DNA from: Athripsodes cinereus
Taxonomy: Eukaryota; Arthropoda; Insecta; Trichoptera; Leptoceridae
Direction of reading: 5' to 3'
Assembly (NCBI GenBank): GCA_947579605.1
Contig: OX388313.1
Location: 4,712,001-4,776,000, forward strand
Length of the DNA: 64,000 bases
The notes below the pieces were generated by a model. It made no database searches. It saw nothing but the letters and a program-made list of their open reading frames with translations, and was not told where the DNA came from. Below, piece by piece: positions 21,572-31,139 of this stretch. The position numbers and the translations under genes were made by a program. Numbering within the stretch: position 1 is the stretch's first letter; the number at the start of each line of letters is the position of its first letter.

Positions 21572-24114
21572 CAACGATTACGATTGTAATACAATCCCGA
21601 AAAGAGAGATGACGATCCTCCAAGGAGACATGAATGCTAAGATAGGGAACACGTGTCAAGATGTGAATGCAGGCACAACTGTAGGAAGGTTTGGACTAGG
21701 CAACAGGAACGAGAGAGGGGACCGCTTTCTACATTTTTGCATAGAAAATAAGCTGACCATAATGAATACTTGGTTCAAGCAACACCCTAGACGACTATAT
21801 ACCTGGATCTCACCGGGAAACAGATACAGAACACAAATTGACTACATCGCTGTACAGTCAAGATGGCGTTCCTCGATCACTAACACCAAAACATTACCTG
21901 GTGCAGACTGTGGTAGCGATCACCAGCTTCTTGTTGCCAACATCAAAGTACACATAAAATGCATTAAGAAGAAGTCAGATTCCACCAAACTGTGCTTAAG
22001 CCCCAACGCTTTGTGTAGGTTTGAGGAACTTGTTGCTCCGAAGATAAACAACACAGAATTCGATCCTTTTGAAACATCTGATGCTGCATGGGTGAAGCTA
22101 AAATCTGTCACTCTAGAGGCAGCAAGGGAGGCACAACAGAAGGAGCCCAGACCAACATCAAGCAGCAAAGCATGGATATCAGAAGAAACATGGTCCTTGA
22201 TAGATAGACGTAGAGTGGTTAAGCAAGCTGGACTCACAAATAATACCAACCGTGCAGAATATCAAACTCTTCACAGAGCTGTAAAATCTGCTTGCAGAAA
22301 AGACAAAAACTCTTACATCAATGCAATATGTCAGGAGATCGAGAACCTTGCAGATAAAGCCATGACTAAAGATCTTTTCAAGCAAGTTAAGGTGTTAACC
22401 CGCGACTTCAAACCAAAAACATGGCTCATTGAAGACACCGATGGAACCCTGATATCCGAGCAGGACAAAGTAATTGACAGGTGGCGAAATTACTGTGAAA
22501 ACCTTTACAAAGACTCAAAAGACAATGGCTCGCAGGGGGAGGTGACACAGAGACGCGAGGTGGTTGAACAGAGAGAACCAGATATTATGCTAGACGAGGT
22601 GGAACACTCTATTGCCCGCTTGAAAAATAAGGCTGCTGGTGGTGATGGCATCACGGCTGATCTGTTGCAGCATCTGGGTAGCGAAGGGACTCGTGCTATT
22701 CATTCCATCTGCCAAAAAGTGTGGAGGACCGGACAATGGCCAGAAGACTGGGCCGAGTCCACGGTAATTCCACTGCACAAAAAAGGCTCAACAAAAAAGT
22801 GCGATAACTTTAGAACTATCTCCCTCATATCTCATGCCAGCAAAATTTTGTTGGACATAATAAATAGGCGACTAGCAGGACATGTAGATTGGCAAATTGC
22901 CAGAGAACAAGCAGGTTTTGTCGTAGGTAGAGGTACCAGAGAACAGATCCTGAACATGAGGCAGATAATTGAAAAATGCCGTGAATTCAATGTACCAACT
23001 GTTTTTTGCTTCATTGATTACACTAAAGCTTTCGACTGTGTGAGGTGGGAAGAGCTGTTCGAAGCCCTAAGCGGGATGGGAGTTCCAGATCACTTGTTAT
23101 TCTTAATTCAAAATCTGTATTTAGAAGGGAAATCACGAGTAAGAATAGAGGACTCCATTTCGGAACCATTCAAAGCAGAGAAGGGAGTACGACAAGGATG
23201 CATACTTTCGCCCAAGCTCTTTAATCTTTATGGAGAGAGCATCATGAGAAGAGCCCTAGATGGTTGGAATGGTGGTGTCACAATAGGAGGACAGAAGATA
23301 TGCAATCTCAGGTTTGCGGACGACACTACCTTAGTCGCTTCAAGTGTGCAGGAGTTAGCAGAGTTGTTTCGCCGTGTGGAGATTGAAAGTGAAAAGATGG
23401 GACTGAAGATCAACTGCAGTAAAACTAAGGCAATGATAGTTGATCGCTCAGGCAGGCTCGCAGACACGGAACATTATCTTCCAGGAATTGACTTTGTCAA
23501 CGAATTTATCTATCTAGGTTCTCTCATAAATAATAGAGGCACAAGCGACCAAGAAGTGAACCGCCGCACACAGATGGCAAAGAACGCAATGGGTCGTCTT
23601 GATAAAATTTGGAAAAACCGTGAAATTATGAGAAACACAAAGATAAGACTAGTCAAGACCTTGGTATTCAGCATATTTTTATACGGAGCTGAAACGTGGA
23701 CGCTGCGAGCTAGCGAACGCGCGAGGATCGATGCGTTTGAGATGTGGTGCTGGAGAAAATTGCTCCGAGTGCATTGGACGGAACACAGGACCAATGAGTC
23801 CATTCTCAGGGAGTTAAACATTTCGGCGCGACTCTCAACGATTTGCAGTCAGCGCGCTTTGCGATATTTCGGGCACATTGCAAGAAGAGAGCCTGACAAC
23901 CTAGAAAAAGTGATTATGACTGGGGTTGTAGAAGGGAGGAGAGGAAGGGGCAGAGTGCCAATAAGATGGAGCGACCAAATTAAGGAGGCCACACAGAGCT
24001 CACTTCATGGGGCCTTACACATGGCAGAGGATCGCTCAACATGGAGACAGATGGTCTACAGAACGAGGCATGATGGTCACGATCCTCAGGATTGAGGGAC
24101 CGACAGAAATGATG
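21572..24114 (+). mobile_element. 5'-truncated RTE LINE with target duplication
   Basis: The element is flanked by ACTAATCGGTTACAATC (21555-21571) and ACTAATCGGTTAGAATC (24115-24131), a 17-bp duplication with one mismatch. It ends GAAATGATG, a short RTE-style tail close after the stop codon. The truncation removes the start of the endonuclease. It is inserted in the mariner-like element. Confidence 0.85.
21609..24095 (+). CDS. RTE-type endonuclease/reverse transcriptase, 5'-truncated
   Basis: This is an 828-residue open frame. It starts inside an apurinic-type endonuclease (LQGDMNAKIG, then YTWISPGNRYRTQIDYI and GSDHQLL) and lacks the N-terminal part with the catalytic glutamate. The reverse transcriptase follows, with motif A CFIDYTKAFDCV, motif B GVRQGCILSPKLFN, and catalytic LRFADDTTLVA. 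Next come the thumb (FIYLGSLINNRG), ETWTLRASERARIDAFEMWC, and a C-terminus ending RTRHDGHDPQD. Full-length RTE proteins are about 950-1000 residues, as in the copy at 42407. The first ATG is simply the first available in a truncated element, so it is probably not a natural start. There are no internal stops, suggesting recent insertion, but it is unlikely to be autonomous. Confidence 0.9.
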   Translation: MTILQGDMNAKIGNTCQDVNAGTTVGRFGLGNRNERGDRFLHFCIENKLTIMNTWFKQHPRRLYTWISPGNRYRTQIDYIAVQSRWRSSITNTKTLPGADCGSDHQLLVANIKVHIKCIKKKSDSTKLCLSPNALCRFEELVAPKINNTEFDPFETSDAAWVKLKSVTLEAAREAQQKEPRPTSSSKAWISEETWSLIDRRRVVKQAGLTNNTNRAEYQTLHRAVKSACRKDKNSYINAICQEIENLADKAMTKDLFKQVKVLTRDFKPKTWLIEDTDGTLISEQDKVIDRWRNYCENLYKDSKDNGSQGEVTQRREVVEQREPDIMLDEVEHSIARLKNKAAGGDGITADLLQHLGSEGTRAIHSICQKVWRTGQWPEDWAESTVIPLHKKGSTKKCDNFRTISLISHASKILLDIINRRLAGHVDWQIAREQAGFVVGRGTREQILNMRQIIEKCREFNVPTVFCFIDYTKAFDCVRWEELFEALSGMGVPDHLLFLIQNLYLEGKSRVRIEDSISEPFKAEKGVRQGCILSPKLFNLYGESIMRRALDGWNGGVTIGGQKICNLRFADDTTLVASSVQELAELFRRVEIESEKMGLKINCSKTKAMIVDRSGRLADTEHYLPGIDFVNEFIYLGSLINNRGTSDQEVNRRTQMAKNAMGRLDKIWKNREIMRNTKIRLVKTLVFSIFLYGAETWTLRASERARIDAFEMWCWRKLLRVHWTEHRTNESILRELNISARLSTICSQRALRYFGHIARREPDNLEKVIMTGVVEGRRGRGRVPIRWSDQIKEATQSSLHGALHMAEDRSTWRQMVYRTRHDGHDPQD

Positions 24115-24574
24115 ACTAATCGGTTAGAATCGATGTTCGTTTGTAAACATCGCTAAAATCAGACAATGATATGTTGGACATGCAATCCGCCAAACACTGC
24201 ACGTAAACATTGTATATAATCTCTCTTGCTCCACTGCGAATAGTTTTATTACTCATTTTATTTATTGCCACTGATTTTAAAACAAAAATTCACTGCCTTT
24301 TTTACCAATTACGGCCGATTTAATTAAAATAATGATGTTAAGTTTGTAAATTATGATAACAAGATGTATAATCTTGGATATGTCAGTGAGAATGACAATA
24401 AATATTAGTGTTGTCAGAGTGATAAAATGTTAGTTCACCAATAATTAATTTCTACTCTTTTTAGCCAGACTGTAGGAGAGATGCTAATGCTATGGTCTTA
24501 CTCGCGTTACGCCGATGCAATTATTTTGAGTTATATCTCTAGTTGGACAGACCAAACTAAATATGCCGTTAGTT

Positions 24575-24712
24575 TAACAGTGATGGAAGCATTAAGGACT
24601 GCGGTGTGTCGAGAGGATTGGAGAGCTATGACTGATCAAGTAGTAGAGGCAAAAAGACCGACAGGTCACGGCCTCCAGATAGAGGAAAGTGACAAAGAAG
24701 AAGATATCTCTA
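24575..24712 (+). pseudogene. LINE C-terminal fragment
   Basis: About 40 codons read MEALRTAVCREDWRAMTDQV then VEAKRPTGHGLQ and end near a GACAAAGAAGAAG tail. This resembles the C-terminus of another RTE-type protein family. The 5' boundary is not clear. Confidence 0.6.
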
Positions 24713-24814
24713 ATATTAACATTTCTATGGTCAGTAGAATTTGCTTTCCACTGTGACCCCATCCATCTAGGTATATTTGATATTTTAAATTTATATGCGA
24801 AAATGTTTTTAAGA

Positions 24815-25030
24815 GACAATCATCATCATCATCGGCACTACAACTTGGCGTGGGTCTTGACCTTCTCAATGAGTTACTTCCACTTCTCCTTTTCCATTAC
24901 CTCTCGTCACTAATTGGTTACGCTCAGAGTTCGAAGGTGTTTTATATGCACATCCATCTATCTCAGCTTTGACTTTGTGAAGAAAATCCTTTTTATTGTA
25001 TCTCCCATCCTTTTTACATGCACCAGTCAT
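24815..25030. repeat. CATCATCATCGGCACTACAA-type repeat fragment
   Basis: The block contains ATCATCATCATCGGCACTAC, GTGGGTCTTGACCTTCTC and AGTTACTTCCACTTCTCC. I recognise this as a common insect interspersed-repeat motif, probably a retroelement 3' region read on the opposite strand. Only one copy is in the window. Confidence 0.45.
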
Positions 25031-25233
25031 CACAGTCGGCAAAATTTGATATGCTTGGACACCTACAAATCTTTAAGATTGTGGTTGTAGTTAGTTTGCC
25101 AAACTCATATGACCATAGATACATCTAAGGATTTTCCTCTAAAAAATCTGGTTCAAGAGACATTATCTACTATAAGTACAATAAAAATAGGTCCAAGATA
25201 CATTTATATGTATTACTTTAAAAATTATTGGTA

Positions 25234-25680
25234 GGGGAGAGTGGGGGAATCACGGACAGCGGGTAATGGCGGACACGCCAGTTTAGCTAGGTTAGAAAAG
25301 AATGGAAGACATTTCTAATGACACAATCGCGAGTCGAGCCCGAACGCAGTACCAAACAGTGAGTAGAGGAGTGAGGTCGCGCGCGCTGTACAAGGTAAGT
25401 TAACTTGATTGTTTTTCAACAATTTCATCTTATTTTTTAGTAAAATTGAATAGGTGTATAATATTATAGGCAAAACATAGAATTTTTGTATTTTTTTTGT
25501 GTAGTAACGTCTAATTAAAGAACGCTTTAAAATACTCGGCACGTGCATCACGCGATTCCAACTTCAAATAAAAATATAGTTTTGCATTTTTGTATGTGTG
25601 GTTTAATGGCGGACGATGTGAGTGGGGTAATCTCGAATGTCCGTAATTACCCCTAAACAATGAAATTATTATCTTTATTG
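25234..25680. promoter_or_regulatory. Left subterminal repeats of the pogo-like element
   Basis: Variants of a GTCC-GT-ATTACCCC word in either orientation occur at the terminus (GGGGGAATCACGGACAGC), again as GGGTAATGGCGGACACG, and at about 25600-25665 as GTAATCTCGAATGTCCG and GTAATTACCCC. They mirror those at the right end. Binding by the element's transposase is inference from position. Confidence 0.6.
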
Positions 25681-25978
25681 TATAATTTTATTTATTTATT
25701 TATTTATTTTATTCTTCTTGCACATCATCATTCATATAACAAATAAAATAGGGCAATATACACAGGAAAAAATGTGATGATGTGCAGTGGCGAGATTATC
25801 ACTATATAGTGATTTCTTCCATCTAACCACGGTTTTTTTCGGTCAGCAGTCTGCTGTGATGGCCATCATTTATATAATGTTAAAACATGTCACATATTAA
25901 TAAAATATCATCAAAATAATGTCATTATCAAAATAATATTATTTTCAAAATGAATAAAACTACTTAAATATATTTCAG
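25395..25978 (+). other. Predicted 5'-leader intron of the pogo-like transposase
   Basis: A good donor, TGTACAAG|GTAAGTTAAC, lies at 25395. A good acceptor, AATATATTTCAG, ends exactly before the ATG at 25979. The leader exon would be 25234-25394 or part of it. This arrangement places the start codon at the first bases of exon 2. Confidence 0.65.
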
Positions 25979-27598
25979 ATGCCACGAAATTACCAAAGAA
26001 AGACAGAGACCAAATACAAATTAGAAGACTTAAAAAAAGCCATTCAGGATGTCAAGGACAAAAAACTTTCAATAGGAAAAGCAGCTATTATATATTCTGT
26101 CCCAAAAAGCACTATACCTGACCATCTCAAGAAAGACATTATAAAGACCCCAAAAACTGGAAGAAAGGCTATATTTTCTGAGGGACAAGAAAAAGAATTA
26201 GAAGAACACATTTTCGATTGCAGTAAACTATTTTATGGTTTAACTATAGAGATGGTGCGGAAAATTGCTTTCAAATTTGCTGAAGTAAATAAATTAAAGC
26301 ATAATTTTGACAAAATCTCCCAAATGGCGGGAAAAGACTGGTTCTACGGATTCAAAAAAAGGCATCCTAACATTTCGCTACGTAAACCTGAATCTACATC
26401 TATTAATAGAATTACAGCTTTTAATGAAACGGAAGTGAAAATGTTCTTTAAAAACTTGGAAGCTTTACAAACAAAATATAAATTTGATGCTAATCGAATT
26501 TACAATATTGATGAAACCGGCATTTCCAATGTCCAGAAAAATTCTAGAATTCTAGCTCCAAAAGGCCAGAAGCAAGTCGGTATGGCAACAAGTGGTGAAA
26601 GAGGCACTACAACAACAGTTGTTTGCGCATTCAGTGCTTCAGGAAAGTATGTTCCCCCATTTTTCATTTTTAAGAGGAAGCGAATGAATGCTCATCTATT
26701 GCATGGAGGCAACGCTGATATGATAGCAGCAGTTAGCGATTCGGGTTGGATCAACGAGAACCTGTTCGTAGAATGGTTACATCATTTTATCTCCTATACT
26801 AAGCCAACTGTTAAAGAACCTATTCTCCTTGTTTTAGACAACCATGAAAGTCATGTTAGCCTAGCATGCTATCTGCTTTGTCGTCAAAATGGAATAATAC
26901 TGTTATCCCTTCCACCGCATACGTCACATCGTATGCAACCATTGGACTTAACATATTTTGGACCCCTTAAGACTGCATACAACAGAGAATGTGATTTATA
27001 TATGGCTTCAAATGTAGGCCGAAAAATTACACAGTATGAAATTGTCGAACTTTTTACTAAAGCTTTTAATCGCATCAGCAATTTAGAGAAAGCAGTAAAT
27101 GGTTTCCGGGCAGCTAGTATTTGGCCATTGGATACAACTAAATTTGATGAACATTTCTTAGATGCGACATTACCTGATACACAGATACCATCGGCATCAA
27201 ATGTACAAAGACCAGCGATACCTGATGTGCAGAGAACATCGACATTAAGTATGCAAAGAGCATTGACACCTGATGCACAGACCCTACCAACATCAAATGT
27301 GCATCAGACATCAATAACTCCCTTATCTGTGTTGAACGAGTCAATTCCACTTCAAGATATTGTCGTTGTTCCCCAACTGCCACAACCAAGAAGTATGCAA
27401 AATTCCAGAAAGAAACATTCAATCATAATAACTAGTACCCCTATGAAAGATGTTCTAGAGGAGAAAGAGAAAAAAAAGAAAACAAAAGAGATGACAGAAA
27501 ATGATAAGACTGCAAGTACCACAGGTGTGAAGAACCTTAAAACATTTGCAGATGACATGATTTCTCAAGACAGGCAAATACAGCGCAAGAAAAAGTAA
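25979..27598 (+). CDS. Pogo/Tigger-like DDE transposase
   Basis: The 539-residue protein cuts and pastes the element. Residues 1-60 form a Psq-type helix-turn-helix (YKLEDLKKAIQDVKDKKLSI, then SVPKSTIPDHL). A CENP-B-like second DNA-binding segment ends near WFYGFKKRHPNISLRKPE at about 121-138. The DDE domain spans about 160-390, with catalytic aspartates at 178 (NIDETG), 287 (LVLDNHESH) and 323 (MQPLDLTYFGPLK), a DD35D spacing. Residues 390-539 are low-complexity and basic. The ATG follows a strong splice acceptor directly. The frame has no internal stop or shift. A TAA after KKK separates it from a PHD finger in the same frame. Jerky/Tigger-derived host proteins look similar, but intact inverted repeats and TA flanks show this is a resident transposon. 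Confidence 0.93.
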   Translation: MPRNYQRKTETKYKLEDLKKAIQDVKDKKLSIGKAAIIYSVPKSTIPDHLKKDIIKTPKTGRKAIFSEGQEKELEEHIFDCSKLFYGLTIEMVRKIAFKFAEVNKLKHNFDKISQMAGKDWFYGFKKRHPNISLRKPESTSINRITAFNETEVKMFFKNLEALQTKYKFDANRIYNIDETGISNVQKNSRILAPKGQKQVGMATSGERGTTTTVVCAFSASGKYVPPFFIFKRKRMNAHLLHGGNADMIAAVSDSGWINENLFVEWLHHFISYTKPTVKEPILLVLDNHESHVSLACYLLCRQNGIILLSLPPHTSHRMQPLDLTYFGPLKTAYNRECDLYMASNVGRKITQYEIVELFTKAFNRISNLEKAVNGFRAASIWPLDTTKFDEHFLDATLPDTQIPSASNVQRPAIPDVQRTSTLSMQRALTPDAQTLPTSNVHQTSITPLSVLNESIPLQDIVVVPQLPQPRSMQNSRKKHSIIITSTPMKDVLEEKEKKKKTKEMTENDKTASTTGVKNLKTFADDMISQDRQIQRKKK

Positions 27599-27781
27599 TT
27601 CGATAAAGATGCTACGGAGAATGATGAGAAGTATTATTGTCTAATTTGCAATGAAAAGTATATCGATCCTATCACTGAAGATTGGATAATATGCTATCAA
27701 TGTAAACTATGGGCCCACGAAAACTGCACGACTGGTGAAAGCACATCAAGAGGATTTCTCTGTGACTTCTGTGCCAATTAG
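27599..27781 (+). pseudogene. PHD finger, same frame after the transposase stop
   Basis: Sixty codons continue in the transposase frame from the base after its TAA to a TAG at 27779-27781. They hold a C4HC3 pattern: CLICNEKY, then CYQCKLWAHENC and CDFC. This fits a PHD zinc finger as the natural C-terminus of this transposase family, cut off here by one stop codon. Readthrough, splicing around the stop, or a separate product are alternatives I cannot exclude. Confidence 0.75.
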
Positions 27782-27785
27782 ACTA

Positions 27786-28030
27786 TGTCCGTGATTACCC
27801 CATGTGCTGTCCGTAATTACCCCACACGGTATGGGGTAATCCCGGACACCAAAGGTTTTGTTTTTTTGTTAGAATTTGATTTTATATTAAAAATTTATCT
27901 ACGTTGATTACGAGAACTTAAGATTGATTAATTTATGTAAACATTAAGCAATAAATATCTTTTGTAACCTAATTTTGTTTTGTTTTATTTCAATTCTTCC
28001 TTAAGTGTTCGCAATTACCCCACTCTCCCC
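27786..28030. promoter_or_regulatory. Right subterminal repeats of the pogo-like element
   Basis: GTCCGTGATTACCCC, CTGTCCGTAATTACCCC and its inverted form GGGGTAATCCCGGACA lie within 27786-27850. A further GTTCGCAATTACCCC touches the inverted terminus. The array mirrors the left end. Confidence 0.7.
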
Positions 28031-28407
28031 TAAATAGAACATTGTTATTCTTAGATGTCGAAATGTTGTTCAAGATGTTTTTATAATTTTTAAATTCTAA
28101 GTATGATATGCTTACTTTCTACAACAATAAAAATGGACGGAAAATATAGGAATACTTAAATTAACATACACTTATATAAAAATTATTTGAGTTAAAGTTA
28201 CCTCAACTCGAAATTATGTAGGTACTCAATATAAATATTTTTTAGTTAAATTTTCACCATCTAAAACGATACGGCTGAACAAATAAAAAATAATTAACGC
28301 TATGGCTGGAACAAGAGCCCATTAGCCAAAGTTTGCAATTGTATCTCCTTCAATATTATTCACATCATACGACTTGTTAATATTACGAAAAATACATGCA
28401 AAATATA

Positions 28408-28620
28408 AATCACGACATATCCCACAAATGGGGTAGCCAGCAGACTAACTGCAAGTAATAATCATGCAGATTGTCTTCTCTGTGACAGTACAAGTTAAAA
28501 CATTCAAAATGGGAGACAAACCTCATCCCTGAACTGAAGATTTTAAATATCTTCAAATGTATCTTTTACGAATTCTTGCCTTTTACAGGACACTCGAAAA
28601 CTCATAGAAAAAATTGTAAG
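28408..28620. repeat. Copy of the GTGGGGTAGCCAG repeat family
   Basis: Ordered blocks are ATCACGACATATCCCAC, AATGGGGTAGCCAGCAGAC, ATCATGCAGATTGTCTTC, ACATTCAAAATGGGAGACA and GGACACTCGAAAACTCATAG. It is well preserved and similar to the copies at 7341 and 59371. Confidence 0.75.
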
Positions 28621-28889
28621 AGAGTCAAAATAAATACAACTAACATTGAAATTGAAATCCTAACAAAATAAACAACATCGACCCTTCAAACAAAATCATG
28701 CATGTGCATAGACAAAACCGGGGAGAATTAATTTTTGCATTAACTGAAAAAAAAGACGCATGGGTTCTTGTTCTAGCTGCCACCTCAAGAATTAAAATTT
28801 CCTAAAACGCTATCCATACAGTCCATTTTTAACAGAAAGTTTTTACCATCTAAAAACCATCTTCTTTTTTCTTTCTTTAATAGAAGAAT

Positions 28890-28944
28890 AAGAAAAATAA
28901 CATATTCATGTAATTGTTACATACACGAATATGTTATTTTTCTT
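28890..28944. repeat. Hairpin with 18-bp arms
   Basis: AAGAAAAATAACATATTC at 28890-28907 is the exact reverse complement of 28927-28944, with a 19-base loop. No U-tract or gene context suggests a terminator. It is probably the remnant of a small foldback element. Confidence 0.7.
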
Positions 28945-29416
28945 AATTTTAAGTTATGTTATTATTTATAGTCTAATAAATGCCAAAGATTTGACAGGGC
29001 ATAAATAAATAAAAATATATAATACCATTTTTTTAAGCATTCATTCATCCTCATCCTTCGTTTTAAATATTACCAAATTAAAATCAAAGTACTTGAAAAT
29101 GAATGAATATATATTGCAAAATGATTTTACTAAAAAAAAAAAATAGGAATTATAGGATACAATTAAGTACAAGAATACTAAGGTTACTTAAAAAACAAAA
29201 AGGAAGAAAACTTTAAGACTTCAGTATCAAAGTCAACCAAATCCATGTTTAGATATTTTTGTGATAACTTTAAAATTGCTATATGATTGGCTACATATTA
29301 TTATAGTGCACAAAATACTATGCCCAGATACGCATTAAAATGACAAATCTTTACCTGAATAAACTATGATATTTAAACTTTACCAAGATTTTGTATACTG
29401 CTATATTATGTATATA

Positions 29417-29958
29417 TCGATGGTATAAAGCACAAAAGACACATGTCACATTTTAGGTAAAATGAGTTAATACATGTACAAGATCGGTTGCAACGCCATC
29501 ATGTCCTGACTAAATATTACCAACAATCTTAATATCATTATTGAAATATTTAATAAAAACCAAATGTCACACGTCCACAAATGCACTTTGTTTTGTGCAC
29601 AGATGTAACATGTCACATAATAAATGAAGATTCTAAAAAACAAATGTCCATCTAGGACGGACATGTGTCATCTGTGCACGCATAAACACATCCAAAAAGT
29701 CGCAGTGAGCGGCACTTCCATCACACTTCCAAACACATGTCCATGACCATCATCTAAAAATGCTAATTTTTGACATTCTGGTTAAAAATATAATAAAAAA
29801 TAAGCAATGAATGACATTAAAAAAGAACAAAGATTTTGATTTTCAACATCTTCTGCATTAATTTGAAGTTAGTGAATTAATTGAGAATTTCAAACTTTAA
29901 AAACCTGTTTTGAAAGTGTCAAATGTGGACATGTGTCTTTTGTGCTTTATACCATCGA
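29417..29958. mobile_element. 542-bp inverted-terminal-repeat MITE
   Basis: The left end TCGATGGTATAAAGCACAAA and continuing AGACACATGTC is complemented exactly at the right end, giving terminal repeats of about 31 bases. The word ACATGT plus GACATTC/GTGTCA-type motifs recur inside. The target duplication is ambiguous because the ends include TCGA. There is no coding sequence. Confidence 0.85.
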
Positions 29959-30159
29959 ATTATTATTTATACCTACTACCCTGTTGATTTTATTATATGA
30001 ATGATGATGTGCAAGAAGAATAAAATAAATAAATAAATTTTTATGTTGGTTGTTATGCCTTCGTCAAACTCGTTTGAGTTTCAGGTAGATGAAACTCAAA
30101 TATCATATTTAAATTATTCTTTTGCACATCATCATTATAATAATATATAACCAAATCAA

Positions 30160-30300
30160 CAAGAAAATAATAATAATAGTCTTAATTGCACAAAATTAGT
30201 ATACAAAGAAAAAAAAACATGGTATCATAACTACAGAACACATAATTTTGTGCAATGGGTGAGTTTATCGCTGAAGCGCGATATCTTCCAACTAACCCAT
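30160..30300 (-). mobile_element. LINE 3' tail, minus strand
   Basis: The block holds (AAT)n, ATAGTCTTAATTGCACAAAA and ATGGGTGAGTTTATCGCTGA followed by GCGCGATATCTTCC, matching in layout the tail at 21130-21250. Only the 3' end is present. Confidence 0.5.
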
Positions 30301-30884
30301 GAAAAAAATGAAGCTTTATATAATAAATACCAACCAACAAAATTTTAAATCCTTTTACAATCAAAATATTACAAATTTAAATCTTGCTTCTGGCTTTTTT
30401 ATGCCAGATTCATAAAGAAAAAGTGGCTTTTATTTTAAGTCCGAGATGTCAAAATTGTAAAAGTTACTAAAAGTTTTCTTTATGCAAAAATTTAAAGAGA
30501 CTTTTTCTTTTCTATGGAACCGGTCGTTAGACCGTTTAATATGCTTTTTATGGAAAATACACAAAAACTACAAAATATTATAAACATTATTTGTGCAACA
30601 TTTAAATATTAAATGAAAAATAAATGAAAATTATTGCCAAAATTATCAACATAATTATATTCCATTAAACAAGGTAGTCTGCAGACACAGTACTACGCTG
30701 TACATGTAATTATAAGATAGTTTTATAATATGTATTAACAATGCTTCAAGCCACACCAACCTCAAATTGAGATAATCAATATTTTCAATTAAAACTAATT
30801 CCAACAGTTGTATGTGCAATAACTAACAAATGGTATTGAAACAGAGAATTGGTTAACTTTAGCTATTTAATTATTTTACCTATC

Positions 30885-31110
30885 TATAATATCAAACCAT
30901 TTCCCACAAATGGGGTAGCCAGTAGATTATCTGTAATAAATATTCAGGTTTTCCCCTGCAGATCAATAAAAATAAGACATTCAGGAAGGGTACCATACTA
31001 CAAAGCTGAATTTAAGATATTTGGCACAAAGAGGACACCCTGTGTGGTTACACATGAATTTAGTCTATTGGCTACCCCACTTGTGGGACATGCTGTGATG
31101 ATATAGTAGT
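30885..31110. repeat. Two partial GTGGGGTAGCCAG repeats, inverted to each other
   Basis: At 30885-30990 the plus strand reads CCATTTCCCACAAATGGGGT, then AGCCAGTAGA and ACATTCAGGAAGGG. At 31064-31100 the opposite orientation appears as TTGGCTACCCCACTTGTGGG followed by ACATGCTGTGATG and (TAG)n. This looks like two insertions, or one folded back, next to the 3' end of the galactosyltransferase-like gene. Confidence 0.65.
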
Positions 31111-31139
31111 AGTAGTAGTAGTAGATACATTGATTCAAT

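Larger units (their letters stand above)
20629..24472. mobile_element. Mariner-like element with inserted LINEs
   Basis: The left end CAGTCTGGCTAAAAAGAGTA is matched by its inverted copy at the right end (24449-24472). TA is at 20627-20628 and 24473-24474. Inside are a degenerate mariner transposase C-terminus, a LINE 3' tail and a 2.5-kb RTE LINE. The element is dead. A related left end is at 63004. Confidence 0.75.
25234..28030 (+). mobile_element. Complete pogo/Tigger-like DNA transposon
   Basis: Terminal inverted repeats GGGGAGAGTGGGG lie at 25234-25246 and, inverted, at 28018-28030. TA flanks them at 25232-25233 and 28031-28032. The 2.8-kb unit holds one transposase frame, a predicted 5' leader intron, and a downstream PHD finger. 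Words related to GTCCGTAATTACCCC repeat near both ends, probably transposase-binding sites. Confidence 0.9.

Noticed and set aside
25234..28030. Treating the pogo-like transposase as a domesticated host gene
   Set aside because: Terminal inverted repeats and TA flanks are intact, so it is a resident transposon.
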